A DNA stretch of 64,000 nucleotides from Planctomycetota bacterium (GTDB lineage Bacteria > Planctomycetota > Phycisphaerae > Tepidisphaerales > Tepidisphaeraceae). Within the stretch, counting starts at the first letter, position 1, and each line of letters opens with the position of its first letter. The position numbers and the translations under genes were made by a program. The notes under the pieces were generated by a model that saw only the letters and a program-made list of their open reading frames with translations, made no database searches and was not told where the DNA came from. The DNA lies in assembly GCA_039182125.1 (NCBI GenBank), contig JBCDCH010000014.1, forward strand, positions 1 through 64,000. Direction: 5' to 3'. Below, one piece after another: positions 42,592-50,853 of the stretch.

Positions 42592-45500
42592 CTACGCCTC
42601 CACCACCACGCTCGTCGCTTCGCTCGCCGTATCGTCGGCATCGAGGGCGATGACCTGGTAGTAGTACGTCTGGCCGTCGACGACGTCGGTGTCGTTGAAG
42701 AACGAGATGTTCAGGTTGAAGCCGGTGATGTTGGTGTACTGGCCGTTGGGCGTGGTGGCACGGAAGACCGCGTAGCGGTCCTGCGGCTGATCGGCCCAGT
42801 CGAGGAAGACACCATCGCCGGTCGAGTAGCCGCCGAGATTGCGCGGCACTTCCGGCTTGTCGCTGGGCTTGACGTTCTGGATCAGATAGAGGTTGTCGTT
42901 GTAGTCGTAGTTGATCCCGGCGAAGTCCATCGACATGAGATAAGTGTCGGGGATGCTGCGGCCCTCGCGGTCACGGGCGGGGTAGAACCGCATGTGGTGC
43001 CCGAACCCGCCGCCGCCTTGCTCCTGAACGTTGAGCGCGGAGTCGGACGACTCGTTCTCGACGCGCAGGCCGAAGACGGTCGAGCCAGGGTCGAAGGTCG
43101 CGATCGCCGGATCGGTGGAACCGAACAAGCGCGGCTGGAACGACTGCGACCATGCCCCGTCCATGCGGAGGATCTCGTTGTTCTGACTCGTGTTGTTCTG
43201 CGGGAACCAACGCAAGCGATTCGCATCGCCCTGCATGTGGTAGGCGGCGAGTTGTTGCACGCGGACCGGCAGTTCCTCGTCGGCCTTCTCCCAGTAGAAG
43301 CTGAGCACTTCCTCGCCGATGGCCTCGACCCGGCCGCCGCCGTTGAGGTCTTGGCCGGCGAAAGCCGTGACGGTGCTGAAGCCGTAGACGTCGAACATCG
43401 TCTGGAGCGTCGGCTCCTGGCTGACGAAGCTGCTGTTGTCCTCGGAGTCGCTCTGGCTGTAGCCGGCGAGTTGCACACGCGGGAACGGCTCGTCGGCGTC
43501 GTTGGTGCTGAACTCGACGAAGCCGTTGAGCCGGGTGATCGTGCCGCTCGCGGTGAACTGGATCAGCACGTCCTCGAACCCGCCGGGGCCGACGGTGAAG
43601 CTGCTGTCGGAGAGGAGCGTGAACTGGCCCTGCACGTTGACGTTGGAAACGACGAGGTTGGCGTCGCCGGTGTTGCGGACGCGAACCTTGGCGGTGTCCT
43701 TGAACTCGTTGGGAATGACCGGATCGAGCCCGGCCGTGTCGATCCGACTGAACACCAGGCGATTGCTGTACGGCTGGCCGTCAAGGTTGTCGAAGCCGAT
43801 CTCGGGGCCGCTAGTCAGCACCGGCTCGACGTTGCGGAGGATCATGACCGCGTCTTGGAAATCACTCGGGAAGCCGGCGTTGGTCGACTCCTCGAACACG
43901 ACCACGTAGGCATTGGGCACGACGGTGCCGTTGCCGTCGACTAGCGGGTAGGTCTTGACCTTGTCCTTGAACGCATTGTCGGGCTCCCAGAAATTGAGCG
44001 TCGACTCACTGAAGATCACGCGGGCCTGCCCGTCATCGACGAACTTGTTGAAGCGACCGACCACGCCGAACTCCTCGGACGTGATGCCCTGACCGAAGAC
44101 GAGGCTGTCGACGTTGAACTTCTGCGGGCCCTGGATTTTGACGTTGACGGTCTGGTCGTCGCCCTCGGTGGTGCCGTTGATGAACCTGGCGGTCTGCGGG
44201 CTGCCGGGCGAGTAGATGCCGTACTCGGTGGGCCGGCCGGAGTCGGGGCCGAAGCCCGCGAGCGGGACGATGCTGACCGGGCCGGGGCCGGCCTTGCGGA
44301 AGCGGTCGGCGTTGATGTCGTCATTCGCACCGGTGATCGTCAATGCCGAGGTCGTCGGATCGCTGTCGCCGGTCTCGAGGTCGAACTCGTACAACTCGAA
44401 GAGCTGTTGCAACGACGGCTCGTCGCTGCCGCCCTCGGCCTTGGTCACCAAGCCGCGCAGGTTCACCGCGACCTCGCCGGCGTTGGTCGCGCTCGAGCGG
44501 ATGATGAGCGTGTCGGTGAAGATCGCGCCCGCGGCATCACCCGCGTCAGGATTGAAGTTCAACGGCAGATCCGCCCCCTCGCCGGGGTCGACGAAGATCG
44601 GATCGCTGAGTGCCGGCAGTTCGAACTTCGACCCGCTGCCGCCGAGGAGCGAAAGCCCGTCCGTCGGGATCAACAGCGGCTCGGTGCCGTTGTTGAAGAT
44701 GGTGACCTGCGACGGGTTCTGCACGCCGCTGCCACGCGGGTCGTTGATGAACGAACGCTTGGGCGCGCTGATGACACCGCCCGTCTCCACCGGACGCAGG
44801 AGCGTGAGCGTCTGCCCGCCGTACTCGGCGACGTAGAGGTTGCCGTTGTCGAGGTCTTCGGTGACGTCGAGCGGATCGACGAAGCCGGTCAGGCCGGGGA
44901 TACCCGCCTGAACCGACGCGACGCCGCCGGAGTTGTTGGGCCGCACCGCGAGCAAGTCGTCGCCGCCGGAGTAGCGGGTCACCAACAGTCGTCCCTGCAG
45001 CGCGCCGCCGAAGGTGTTGGATTGGTATTCGATGGTGCCGTTGGGGCTGAAGTTGTTGCCGAAGGAGAAAATCGGCTCGGCGAAGTTCACATCGGGCTGA
45101 GTACCGACCGGATACTCGGGGACGAACTCCCACGCGTCGGGTCCGGAGGTCGGGTTGCCGCCGAAGCTGACGAACTCGCCGCGGGTCGGGTTCGGGTGGC
45201 CGTAGTAGCTGCCCTGCTCGATGCGGTAGAGCGTGTCGGGCTGGGTGTTCGCGGCGTTGGTCACGCCGGTGATCGGTCCGCCGGTGTAAGGCTGGCCGTC
45301 GATCCGCGTGCCGTTGAAGACGCCGTTGGAACTAGGCGTGTTACCGCCGGCGGCACTTCCGTTGTTCGCGCCGTAGAGATTGCCGTTGGAGTGCCAGACA
45401 AGCTCATAGATGTTGCGGAAGCCCGTGGCATAGATCTGCACCGGGGCCGACGGATCGAACGGGTCGTACGGGTCCGCGACCCCCTCGGTGGTCACGTCGA

Positions 45501-47202
45501 GCGGGCCGTCACCGCTGATGAGGCGGGCTTCGAGCGCGTCGGTATCCGCGACGAGCACCGATGCGGAGAGCAGCCGCTCGGGCCGATTGCCCCACGCCGC
45601 GTCGGGCGCGCCGAACGCGGTGTTGCCGGCCTGCGGGATGTACAGCTTGCCGTCGGGGCCGAAGTCGGGCTGGTTGGTCAGGTGGTCACGGATCGAACGC
45701 GGGAAGCCGACCACGACGTCGTCGACGGTTTCCAGGAACGAACCGGTCAGGCGCGTGAGCTTGCTGGTGAAATCGGGCGCGTTGACGATGTTGGTTACGG
45801 TGTGCGTGACCCACGCGATCGGATTGGCCGGCGTCGAGCGCGGGTCCCATTCCAGCCCGGTGATCAGCCGGGCCGCACCCTCGGCATCGCGCAGGCTCGT
45901 GATCGTCTGCCGGGCACTGAGCGTGCCGTCGGATTCGATGTCGTAGCGGAAGATGAACCCGTCGAACGTCGTCCCCCAGAGCCGGCCGTCCGGGCCGACG
46001 CTCACGCTCGTCCACTGCCGGCCGTCGACGTTCTGCAGCTCGACCTTCTCGAACGCGATATTCAACGGCACCGGCGTCGCCGTCGCGCCGGTCGTGAACG
46101 TGCTGGTGAACGGCACCATCTGCAGGCCGTCCTCGTCGAGCACACCTGCGGTGATGCGGAAGGTGTAGTTCGTGTTGGCGTCGAGCAGCGCGCTGGGCGT
46201 GAGGACGATCGCGTCGCCACCGCCGGTCGTGTTGACCGCGGCGGGGACTTTTACGTTGTCGCTCGTGCGGATCAGTTCCACCGTGTCGCTGTTGACCGTC
46301 GCGACATCGAGGCCCGAATCGATCAAGTTCAGCCCGGTCGTGGCGATGAACGCGTCACGCAGCACGTCGGTCGCGGTGTTCTCGGGGTTGATCCCGGCAA
46401 CGGTCGGCCGACTGTTGCTCACCGACTCGATCTTGAACTGGTCGAAGTCGGCGGTGATCGGCGTGCCGTTGTTCTTGTGGATGACGAGCAGCCCGGCACG
46501 GGCCTCGTCGCGGAAAAAGCTGTCGCGCTGAGCACCGGTGAAAGTAACGCTGCCGGGGACGGTCTGGAGCGCGCCGCCATCGATGCGGTACGCGGCGGTG
46601 AACTGCCCCGCCGCCGGGTCGCCGGTGAGGATCAGCTCCAAGCTCGTGGTGATCGTCGCGGTGTCGATGCCGACGGTCAGACCCGAAAGCCCGTTCTGGT
46701 GGAAGATGCCGCTGCCGGTGTCCTGCTCGTCGAGGAACTGGATAACCTCGTTGCCGTTGACGACGCCGACGACGAGCTTGAGGTAGTTGTCCTGGGAAGG
46801 GCCGAAGAGAATGCCGGCCTGCTCGTTGGCGACGTTGATGTAGCCGAGCGGGCCGCGGATGGTGGTGGAGATCTGGAACGTGCCGGCCGAGGCGTCGAAC
46901 TGCGTTTGCAAACCGTTGGCGAGCGTGTTGTCTTCGCGGTAGTTGCCGCCAAACGCCGCGTCGCCACGGCTGGTCAGCGACAGGATGCCGGCCGTCTGCT
47001 TGATGTCGATGAGGCTCGGCTCGTACTCGTCGCCGGCGGTGTTGCCCTGCACCACCGTGAACCCGGTCCCCTGCCCGTCCTTGTCGACCACGCCGCCACG
47101 AAAACGGTCGAAGTCGAGGACATACGGCAAATCCTGCACCATGCCGGCGAGAAGCTGGCGGGGTTCCAGGGACTCAACGAAAGAACGGATGGGAGTGCTC
47201 AT
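42592..47202 (-). CDS. Giant secreted modular protein with LEPRQLLA N-terminal motif
   Basis: Protein of 1536 residues. It opens with a planctomycete LEPRQLLA motif (residues 13-20), which marks large extracellular proteins in this phylum. Then, approximately: a beta-rich lectin-like domain (25-255), a Big_5-type Ig-like domain (265-375, NPENTATDVLRDAFI...TFTTG), a beta-propeller of the sorbosone/PQQ dehydrogenase sort (385-800, GLEWDPRS, FGPDGKLYIPQAGNT), a choice-of-anchor D/HYDIN-type domain (825-915), two unassigned beta regions with a second HYDIN-like stretch (960-1440), and a C-terminal fibronectin III-like domain (1450-1536). Probably an envelope or adhesion protein. Divergent from proS with 153 bases between starts. 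Confidence 0.8.
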   Translation of the reverse strand: MSTPIRSFVESLEPRQLLAGMVQDLPYVLDFDRFRGGVVDKDGQGTGFTVVQGNTAGDEYEPSLIDIKQTAGILSLTSRGDAAFGGNYREDNTLANGLQTQFDASAGTFQISTTIRGPLGYINVANEQAGILFGPSQDNYLKLVVGVVNGNEVIQFLDEQDTGSGIFHQNGLSGLTVGIDTATITTSLELILTGDPAAGQFTAAYRIDGGALQTVPGSVTFTGAQRDSFFRDEARAGLLVIHKNNGTPITADFDQFKIESVSNSRPTVAGINPENTATDVLRDAFIATTGLNLIDSGLDVATVNSDTVELIRTSDNVKVPAAVNTTGGGDAIVLTPSALLDANTNYTFRITAGVLDEDGLQMVPFTSTFTTGATATPVPLNIAFEKVELQNVDGRQWTSVSVGPDGRLWGTTFDGFIFRYDIESDGTLSARQTITSLRDAEGAARLITGLEWDPRSTPANPIAWVTHTVTNIVNAPDFTSKLTRLTGSFLETVDDVVVGFPRSIRDHLTNQPDFGPDGKLYIPQAGNTAFGAPDAAWGNRPERLLSASVLVADTDALEARLISGDGPLDVTTEGVADPYDPFDPSAPVQIYATGFRNIYELVWHSNGNLYGANNGSAAGGNTPSSNGVFNGTRIDGQPYTGGPITGVTNAANTQPDTLYRIEQGSYYGHPNPTRGEFVSFGGNPTSGPDAWEFVPEYPVGTQPDVNFAEPIFSFGNNFSPNGTIEYQSNTFGGALQGRLLVTRYSGGDDLLAVRPNNSGGVASVQAGIPGLTGFVDPLDVTEDLDNGNLYVAEYGGQTLTLLRPVETGGVISAPKRSFINDPRGSGVQNPSQVTIFNNGTEPLLIPTDGLSLLGGSGSKFELPALSDPIFVDPGEGADLPLNFNPDAGDAAGAIFTDTLIIRSSATNAGEVAVNLRGLVTKAEGGSDEPSLQQLFELYEFDLETGDSDPTTSALTITGANDDINADRFRKAGPGPVSIVPLAGFGPDSGRPTEYGIYSPGSPQTARFINGTTEGDDQTVNVKIQGPQKFNVDSLVFGQGITSEEFGVVGRFNKFVDDGQARVIFSESTLNFWEPDNAFKDKVKTYPLVDGNGTVVPNAYVVVFEESTNAGFPSDFQDAVMILRNVEPVLTSGPEIGFDNLDGQPYSNRLVFSRIDTAGLDPVIPNEFKDTAKVRVRNTGDANLVVSNVNVQGQFTLLSDSSFTVGPGGFEDVLIQFTASGTITRLNGFVEFSTNDADEPFPRVQLAGYSQSDSEDNSSFVSQEPTLQTMFDVYGFSTVTAFAGQDLNGGGRVEAIGEEVLSFYWEKADEELPVRVQQLAAYHMQGDANRLRWFPQNNTSQNNEILRMDGAWSQSFQPRLFGSTDPAIATFDPGSTVFGLRVENESSDSALNVQEQGGGGFGHHMRFYPARDREGRSIPDTYLMSMDFAGINYDYNDNLYLIQNVKPSDKPEVPRNLGGYSTGDGVFLDWADQPQDRYAVFRATTPNGQYTNITGFNLNISFFNDTDVVDGQTYYYQVIALDADDTASEATSVVVEA

Positions 47203-47355
47203 CTGAAAAAATCGGGGGGATCGGCCGGCAAACGCCGTTGCAGCGTTTGTCTACAGTGTCGGCCGCTGGCAGGTTCCAACACCAACCGTAGGCTCTCCCC
47301 TGCGGCGGTTACATGGAAGACGCCGCCACGGTCTCATTCTTACAAGGTTCATTTC

Positions 47356-49149
47356 ATGCGCTGGTCGCAATCGCTCATTCCGACGCTCAAGCAAGATCCC
47401 GCCGACGCGGTCATCCCCTCCCACAAGCTTCTGGTCCGGGCCGGGTTCATCCGCCAGCTCACCGCCGGCGTTTACACGCTCTTGCCATTGGGGCTCCGCT
47501 CGCTCCAGAAGGCTGAGCAGGTCGTCCGCGGGGAGATGGACGCGGCGGGCGCGGTTGAACTGCGTATGCCGACCTTGCAGCCGATGGAGCTCTGGCGCCA
47601 GACCGGCCGCGACGTGTCCTACGGCGAGAACCTCTTCCGCCTCGAAGACCGCCACGGCACCGAAAACGTCCTCGGCCCCACGCACGAGGAAGTCGTCACC
47701 TCCGTCGTCAAGGACGCGGTCAGCTCCTACAAGCAGCTCCCGCTCAACGTCTACCAGATCCAGACCAAGTTCCGCGACGAGTTCCGCCCGCGGTTCGGCC
47801 TGCTGCGCGTGCGCGAGTTCACGATGAAGGACGCGTACAGCTTCGACGTCGACCTGGCCGGCCTCGACGCGGCGTACGACAAGATGTACGCGGCCTACGA
47901 GAAGATCTACGCCCGATGCGGGATCGAGGTGATGGCCGTCGAAGCCGAGTCCGGCCCCATCGGCGGCAACGCCTCCCACGAGTTCATGGCCCCCTGCGAC
48001 GTCGGCGAAGACACGATCCTCGTGTCCGACAAGGGCAACTACGCCGCGAACGTGGAGAAGGCCGGCATCGGCGAGCGCGAGTGGACCTTCGACGGCGAGC
48101 CGACGGGTGAGCTGGAAGAAGTCCACACCCCCGGCATGCCCGGCATCGAAGAAGTCGGCAAGTTCATGAAGGTCAAGCCGAAGAACATGCTCAAGACGCT
48201 GATCTTCGAAGCAGATTGCGGCAAGGGCAACGAACATACCGCCTGGATGAATACGGTATTGGTGCTCGCAGTGGTTCGAGGGGACCAAGAGGTGAACGAG
48301 GCGAAACTGCTTTCTGCCGCGAAGATTGCGAGCCCAGACATCCGCGCAATGCGACTGCTGCCGGATGAGCGTAAAGGGGACTTGCCGATTGGGTTCGTCG
48401 GTCCGCACATCCTGCAAAGAGACCCGCAGTCGGCCGCCGAGGGCGGGCTTCTCTTGGTTGATCCCGATGCGGCTCAAGATGGGTTCTGGACCGTCGGGGC
48501 AAACAAAGTCGACCATCACGTCAAACACTTCAACTGGAAACGCGACTGCATCGATCCGCTGATGTCGGCAAAACGGCGCGTGCATGTCGCGGACATCCGC
48601 AACGCCCACGCTGATGACCCGTCGCCGCTGAACGACGGCGGCACGCTTGCCGAGCGCAAGGGCATCGAGCTTGGCCACGTCTTCAAGCTCGGCACCAAAT
48701 ACTCCGACGCGCTCGATGCGCAGGTGCAGACCGAGTCGGGCGAGCGGGTGCCGATGATCATGGGGTGCTACGGCATCGGCGTGGGTCGCATCCTCATCGC
48801 CGCCGTCGAGCAGGGCCACGACGACCGCGGCATCGTCTGGCCGACCGCCCTCGCGCCCTTCACCGTCGTCATCACGCCGATCAAGTACGACGGCGAGATG
48901 AAGACCGTCGCCGACCAGCTCTACGCCGACCTGCAGGCGAAAGGCATCGACGTCCTCCTCGACGACCGCGACGCGCGGCCCGGCAGCAAGTTCGCCGACG
49001 CCGACCTCATCGGCATCCCCCACCGCATCACCGTCGGCGACCGCGGCCTCGCCGAAGGCGTCGTCGAACACAAACGCCGCGGCGACAAGGACGCCACCAA
49101 CGTCCCCGTCGCCGACATCGTCGATGTGATCGCCAACGCACTGAAGTAA
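47356..49149 (+). CDS. proS: Prolyl-tRNA synthetase, bacterial type
   Basis: Class II synthetase of 597 residues that charges tRNA-Pro. Motif 1 is around GEMDAAGAVELRMPTLQP, motif 2 in TKFRDEFRPRFGLLRVREF, and motif 3 in CYGIGVGRILIA. The INS editing domain lies between motifs 2 and 3 (about residues 220-405) and marks the bacterial type. An anticodon-binding domain closes the chain. AAGG stands before ATG 47356. Within the INS domain, about 48196-48560, codon choice shifts to gca, gat, gta, aaa, ttg and aga codons that are rare in the flanks. A REPIN-like element follows the stop. Confidence 0.96.
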   Translation: MRWSQSLIPTLKQDPADAVIPSHKLLVRAGFIRQLTAGVYTLLPLGLRSLQKAEQVVRGEMDAAGAVELRMPTLQPMELWRQTGRDVSYGENLFRLEDRHGTENVLGPTHEEVVTSVVKDAVSSYKQLPLNVYQIQTKFRDEFRPRFGLLRVREFTMKDAYSFDVDLAGLDAAYDKMYAAYEKIYARCGIEVMAVEAESGPIGGNASHEFMAPCDVGEDTILVSDKGNYAANVEKAGIGEREWTFDGEPTGELEEVHTPGMPGIEEVGKFMKVKPKNMLKTLIFEADCGKGNEHTAWMNTVLVLAVVRGDQEVNEAKLLSAAKIASPDIRAMRLLPDERKGDLPIGFVGPHILQRDPQSAAEGGLLLVDPDAAQDGFWTVGANKVDHHVKHFNWKRDCIDPLMSAKRRVHVADIRNAHADDPSPLNDGGTLAERKGIELGHVFKLGTKYSDALDAQVQTESGERVPMIMGCYGIGVGRILIAAVEQGHDDRGIVWPTALAPFTVVITPIKYDGEMKTVADQLYADLQAKGIDVLLDDRDARPGSKFADADLIGIPHRITVGDRGLAEGVVEHKRRGDKDATNVPVADIVDVIANALK

Positions 49150-49222
49150 AGCCCACGCCTTCAGGCGTGGGTCGGCAGTTGCGCAGGGTCGGGCAGACCC
49201 ACGGCTGAAGCCGTGGGCTTTC
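49148..49222. repeat. REPIN-like element: two inverted REP hairpins
   Basis: Hairpin one is CCCACGCC-TTCA-GGCGTGGG (49152-49171). Hairpin two is CCCACGGC-TGAA-GCCGTGGG (49198-49217). The outer flanks are AAAGC and GCTTT, so the second unit is the reverse complement of the first apart from a paired C/G exchange that keeps the stem. Such paired REP units are typically mobilised by TnpA-REP (RAYT) transposases; none is in the window. It may also terminate proS. Confidence 0.75.
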
Positions 49223-49244
49223 GGTTGGCGCGTACGATCGCGCC

Positions 49245-49922
49245 ATGTTCGCTAGCGCCCCGCCGCAGGTCGTCGACAACGCACGCAATCAGTTCCACAT
49301 CCTGATCGAGACCGTGTCCGATCCGAACTGGTGGATCAACAAGGCGGCGGCGATCGGGCTCATCCTCGGCGTGCTGCTCGCGGCGGTCATCATCGCACGC
49401 CTGCTCCAAAAGGTCATCAACGAAGTCCGCGACGCCCGCAAGCTCCCCGACAGCGTCGTGCTGCCGATCCGACGGTTCGTGCGGTATGTCGTCTACCTGA
49501 TCGCGTTGCTGCTGGTCTTGCAGTGGTTTGGCGTGCCGATGCACTCGATCTGGGCGGCGCTCAGCGCGGTGGCCGCCCTGGTCGCGATCGGGTTCGTCGC
49601 GGTGTGGTCGGTGCTGTCGAACATCAGTTGCTCGGTGATGCTGATGATCTTCAAACCGTTCCGCATCGGCGACCGCATCGAACTGGTCGAGAACGCCGCC
49701 GGGCCCAACGTCGTCGGGCAGGTGGTCGACCTGACCATGATGTACGTCGTCATCCGCGAGGAAACCGACGACCCCGCCCGCGACGGCAGCACGATCCAGA
49801 TCCCCAACAACCTGTTCTTCCAAAAGACCATCCGCCGCACCGAGAGCAAGACCGGCGTCAACCTCGAAGACCACATCGAAAAGCACGGTCTGGTCGGCTT
49901 CAGCGAAGACGCGAAGGCGTGA
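49245..49922 (+). CDS. Small MscS-family mechanosensitive channel
   Basis: Membrane protein of 225 residues with the MscS core. Three TM helices are visible (AAAIGLILGVLLAAVIIARLL, YVVYLIALLLVLQWFG and the pore helix region AVAALVAIGFVAVWSVLSNISCSVMLMI), then the beta domain (FKPFRIGDRIELVE...GQVVDLTMMYVVI) and IQIPNNLFFQKTIRR. The chain ends soon after, without the large vestibule domain of E. coli MscS, so this is a minimal form. It would release solutes under osmotic downshock. It follows proS and converges with the ferredoxin reductase gene. Confidence 0.88.
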   Translation: MFASAPPQVVDNARNQFHILIETVSDPNWWINKAAAIGLILGVLLAAVIIARLLQKVINEVRDARKLPDSVVLPIRRFVRYVVYLIALLLVLQWFGVPMHSIWAALSAVAALVAIGFVAVWSVLSNISCSVMLMIFKPFRIGDRIELVENAAGPNVVGQVVDLTMMYVVIREETDDPARDGSTIQIPNNLFFQKTIRRTESKTGVNLEDHIEKHGLVGFSEDAKA

Positions 49923-49938
49923 GTAAATCTCACACCCC

Positions 49939-49972
49939 CATGTCATCCTGAGCGCAGTCGAAGGATGACATG
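49939..49972. repeat. Intergenic palindromic repeat (GAGCGCAGTCGA core)
   Basis: Perfect 11-base arms CATGTCATCCT and AGGATGACATG enclose GAGCGCAGTCGA. It lies between convergent genes (the MscS-type channel and the ferredoxin reductase). The core resembles that of the long repeat at 58686-58786 (GAGCGCAGCCGA), so both belong to one dispersed family. It may also act as a bidirectional terminator stem. Confidence 0.7.
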
Positions 49973-50012
49973 GTTAAGCGTGCTTCAGGCACGATTCGTT
50001 CGACGGCGAGGA

Positions 50013-50834
50013 TCACCAGTACTTCTCGTGGTGGATGTTGCCGTCGGGGTTGTTCTTTTTCTGGTACGTCGTGAAGCCGCGTTGGTGCAGGTCGTGCTCG
50101 ATGTCTTCGATCATCTGCGGGTTGCCGCAAAGGAAGACCTGGCAGTCGGCCGGGTCGAGGTCGATGCCGGCGAACTGGCGGAAGTTCTTGGTCTCGATCG
50201 CGACGTTCACCCGGCCACGCAGACCCTTCCAGTCGTTGCCCGGCTCGTCCGGCTCCCGGCTGCACGTCGGGATGTAGCGGACCGTCGGATCATCGCCGAC
50301 CACCGCCTCGAGCTCGCGGCGGTACCCGAGGTCGTTGCACTTGCGCGTGCCGTGGATGACGGTGTAGGTCTTCCAGCGATCCTGCCCGCGGTAGTGGTTG
50401 AGCATCGACATGAAGGGCGCGAGCCCGGTACCGGTGGAGATGGTGACGATGTGCTGATCGCGGGGCAGGTGCTCCATCGTGAAGGTGCCCTTGCACTTGG
50501 GCCCCATCCACAAGCCGTCGCCCTCTTGCAGCGCCCACATCTTCGGCGTGAACGCCCCGTCCTCGACGAGCGCGACGTAGAACTCGAGGAAGCGCCGCTC
50601 GCTCGGCGGCGAGGCGATCGAGTAGGGCCGAAGCCAGAACCGACCGAGGCCCTTCTTCGCTTGCTGCTCCGTGTCATCCTCCGCCGGCGGCAGGCCGAGT
50701 GTCGCGTACTGACCGGGCAGAAAGTCGGGCGCCTCGCCCTTCTCGGGCGCGACACGGATCACGCACAACTCGGGCGTGAGGTCTTCACGGCCGACGACTT
50801 TCGCGTTGAACAGGGCTTCGTCCGCTGGATTCAT
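50013..50834 (-). CDS. Ferredoxin-NADP reductase
   Basis: Flavoenzyme of 273 residues that moves electrons between NADPH and ferredoxin or flavodoxin. The FAD-binding segment RPYSIASPP (R-x-Y-S) and the NADP domain with ISTGTGLAPFMSML, HGTRKCNDLGYRREL and VFLCGNPQMIEDIE are those of bacterial Fpr-type reductases. The C-terminal DGNIHHEKYW ends in an aromatic residue as in Fpr. ATG 50834 is the natural start; a longer in-frame stretch upstream overlaps the GH1 gene and is rejected. It follows the GH1 gene by 19 bases on the same strand. Confidence 0.92.
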   Translation of the reverse strand: MNPADEALFNAKVVGREDLTPELCVIRVAPEKGEAPDFLPGQYATLGLPPAEDDTEQQAKKGLGRFWLRPYSIASPPSERRFLEFYVALVEDGAFTPKMWALQEGDGLWMGPKCKGTFTMEHLPRDQHIVTISTGTGLAPFMSMLNHYRGQDRWKTYTVIHGTRKCNDLGYRRELEAVVGDDPTVRYIPTCSREPDEPGNDWKGLRGRVNVAIETKNFRQFAGIDLDPADCQVFLCGNPQMIEDIEHDLHQRGFTTYQKKNNPDGNIHHEKYW

Positions 50835-50853
50835 GGGCCGGGATAGTAGCGGC

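Noticed and set aside
44407-47355. Long open stretch upstream of proS in the same frame, antisense to the giant secreted protein gene
   Set aside because: High GC content creates long open shadow frames. The translation here is low-complexity Arg/Asp/Val-rich with no motif, while the opposite strand codes a clear modular protein. ProS itself begins at 47356.
47251-49071. Open frame of about 600 codons on the minus strand across proS
   Set aside because: It is the antisense shadow of proS and shows no domain or credible start; proS carries all class II synthetase motifs.
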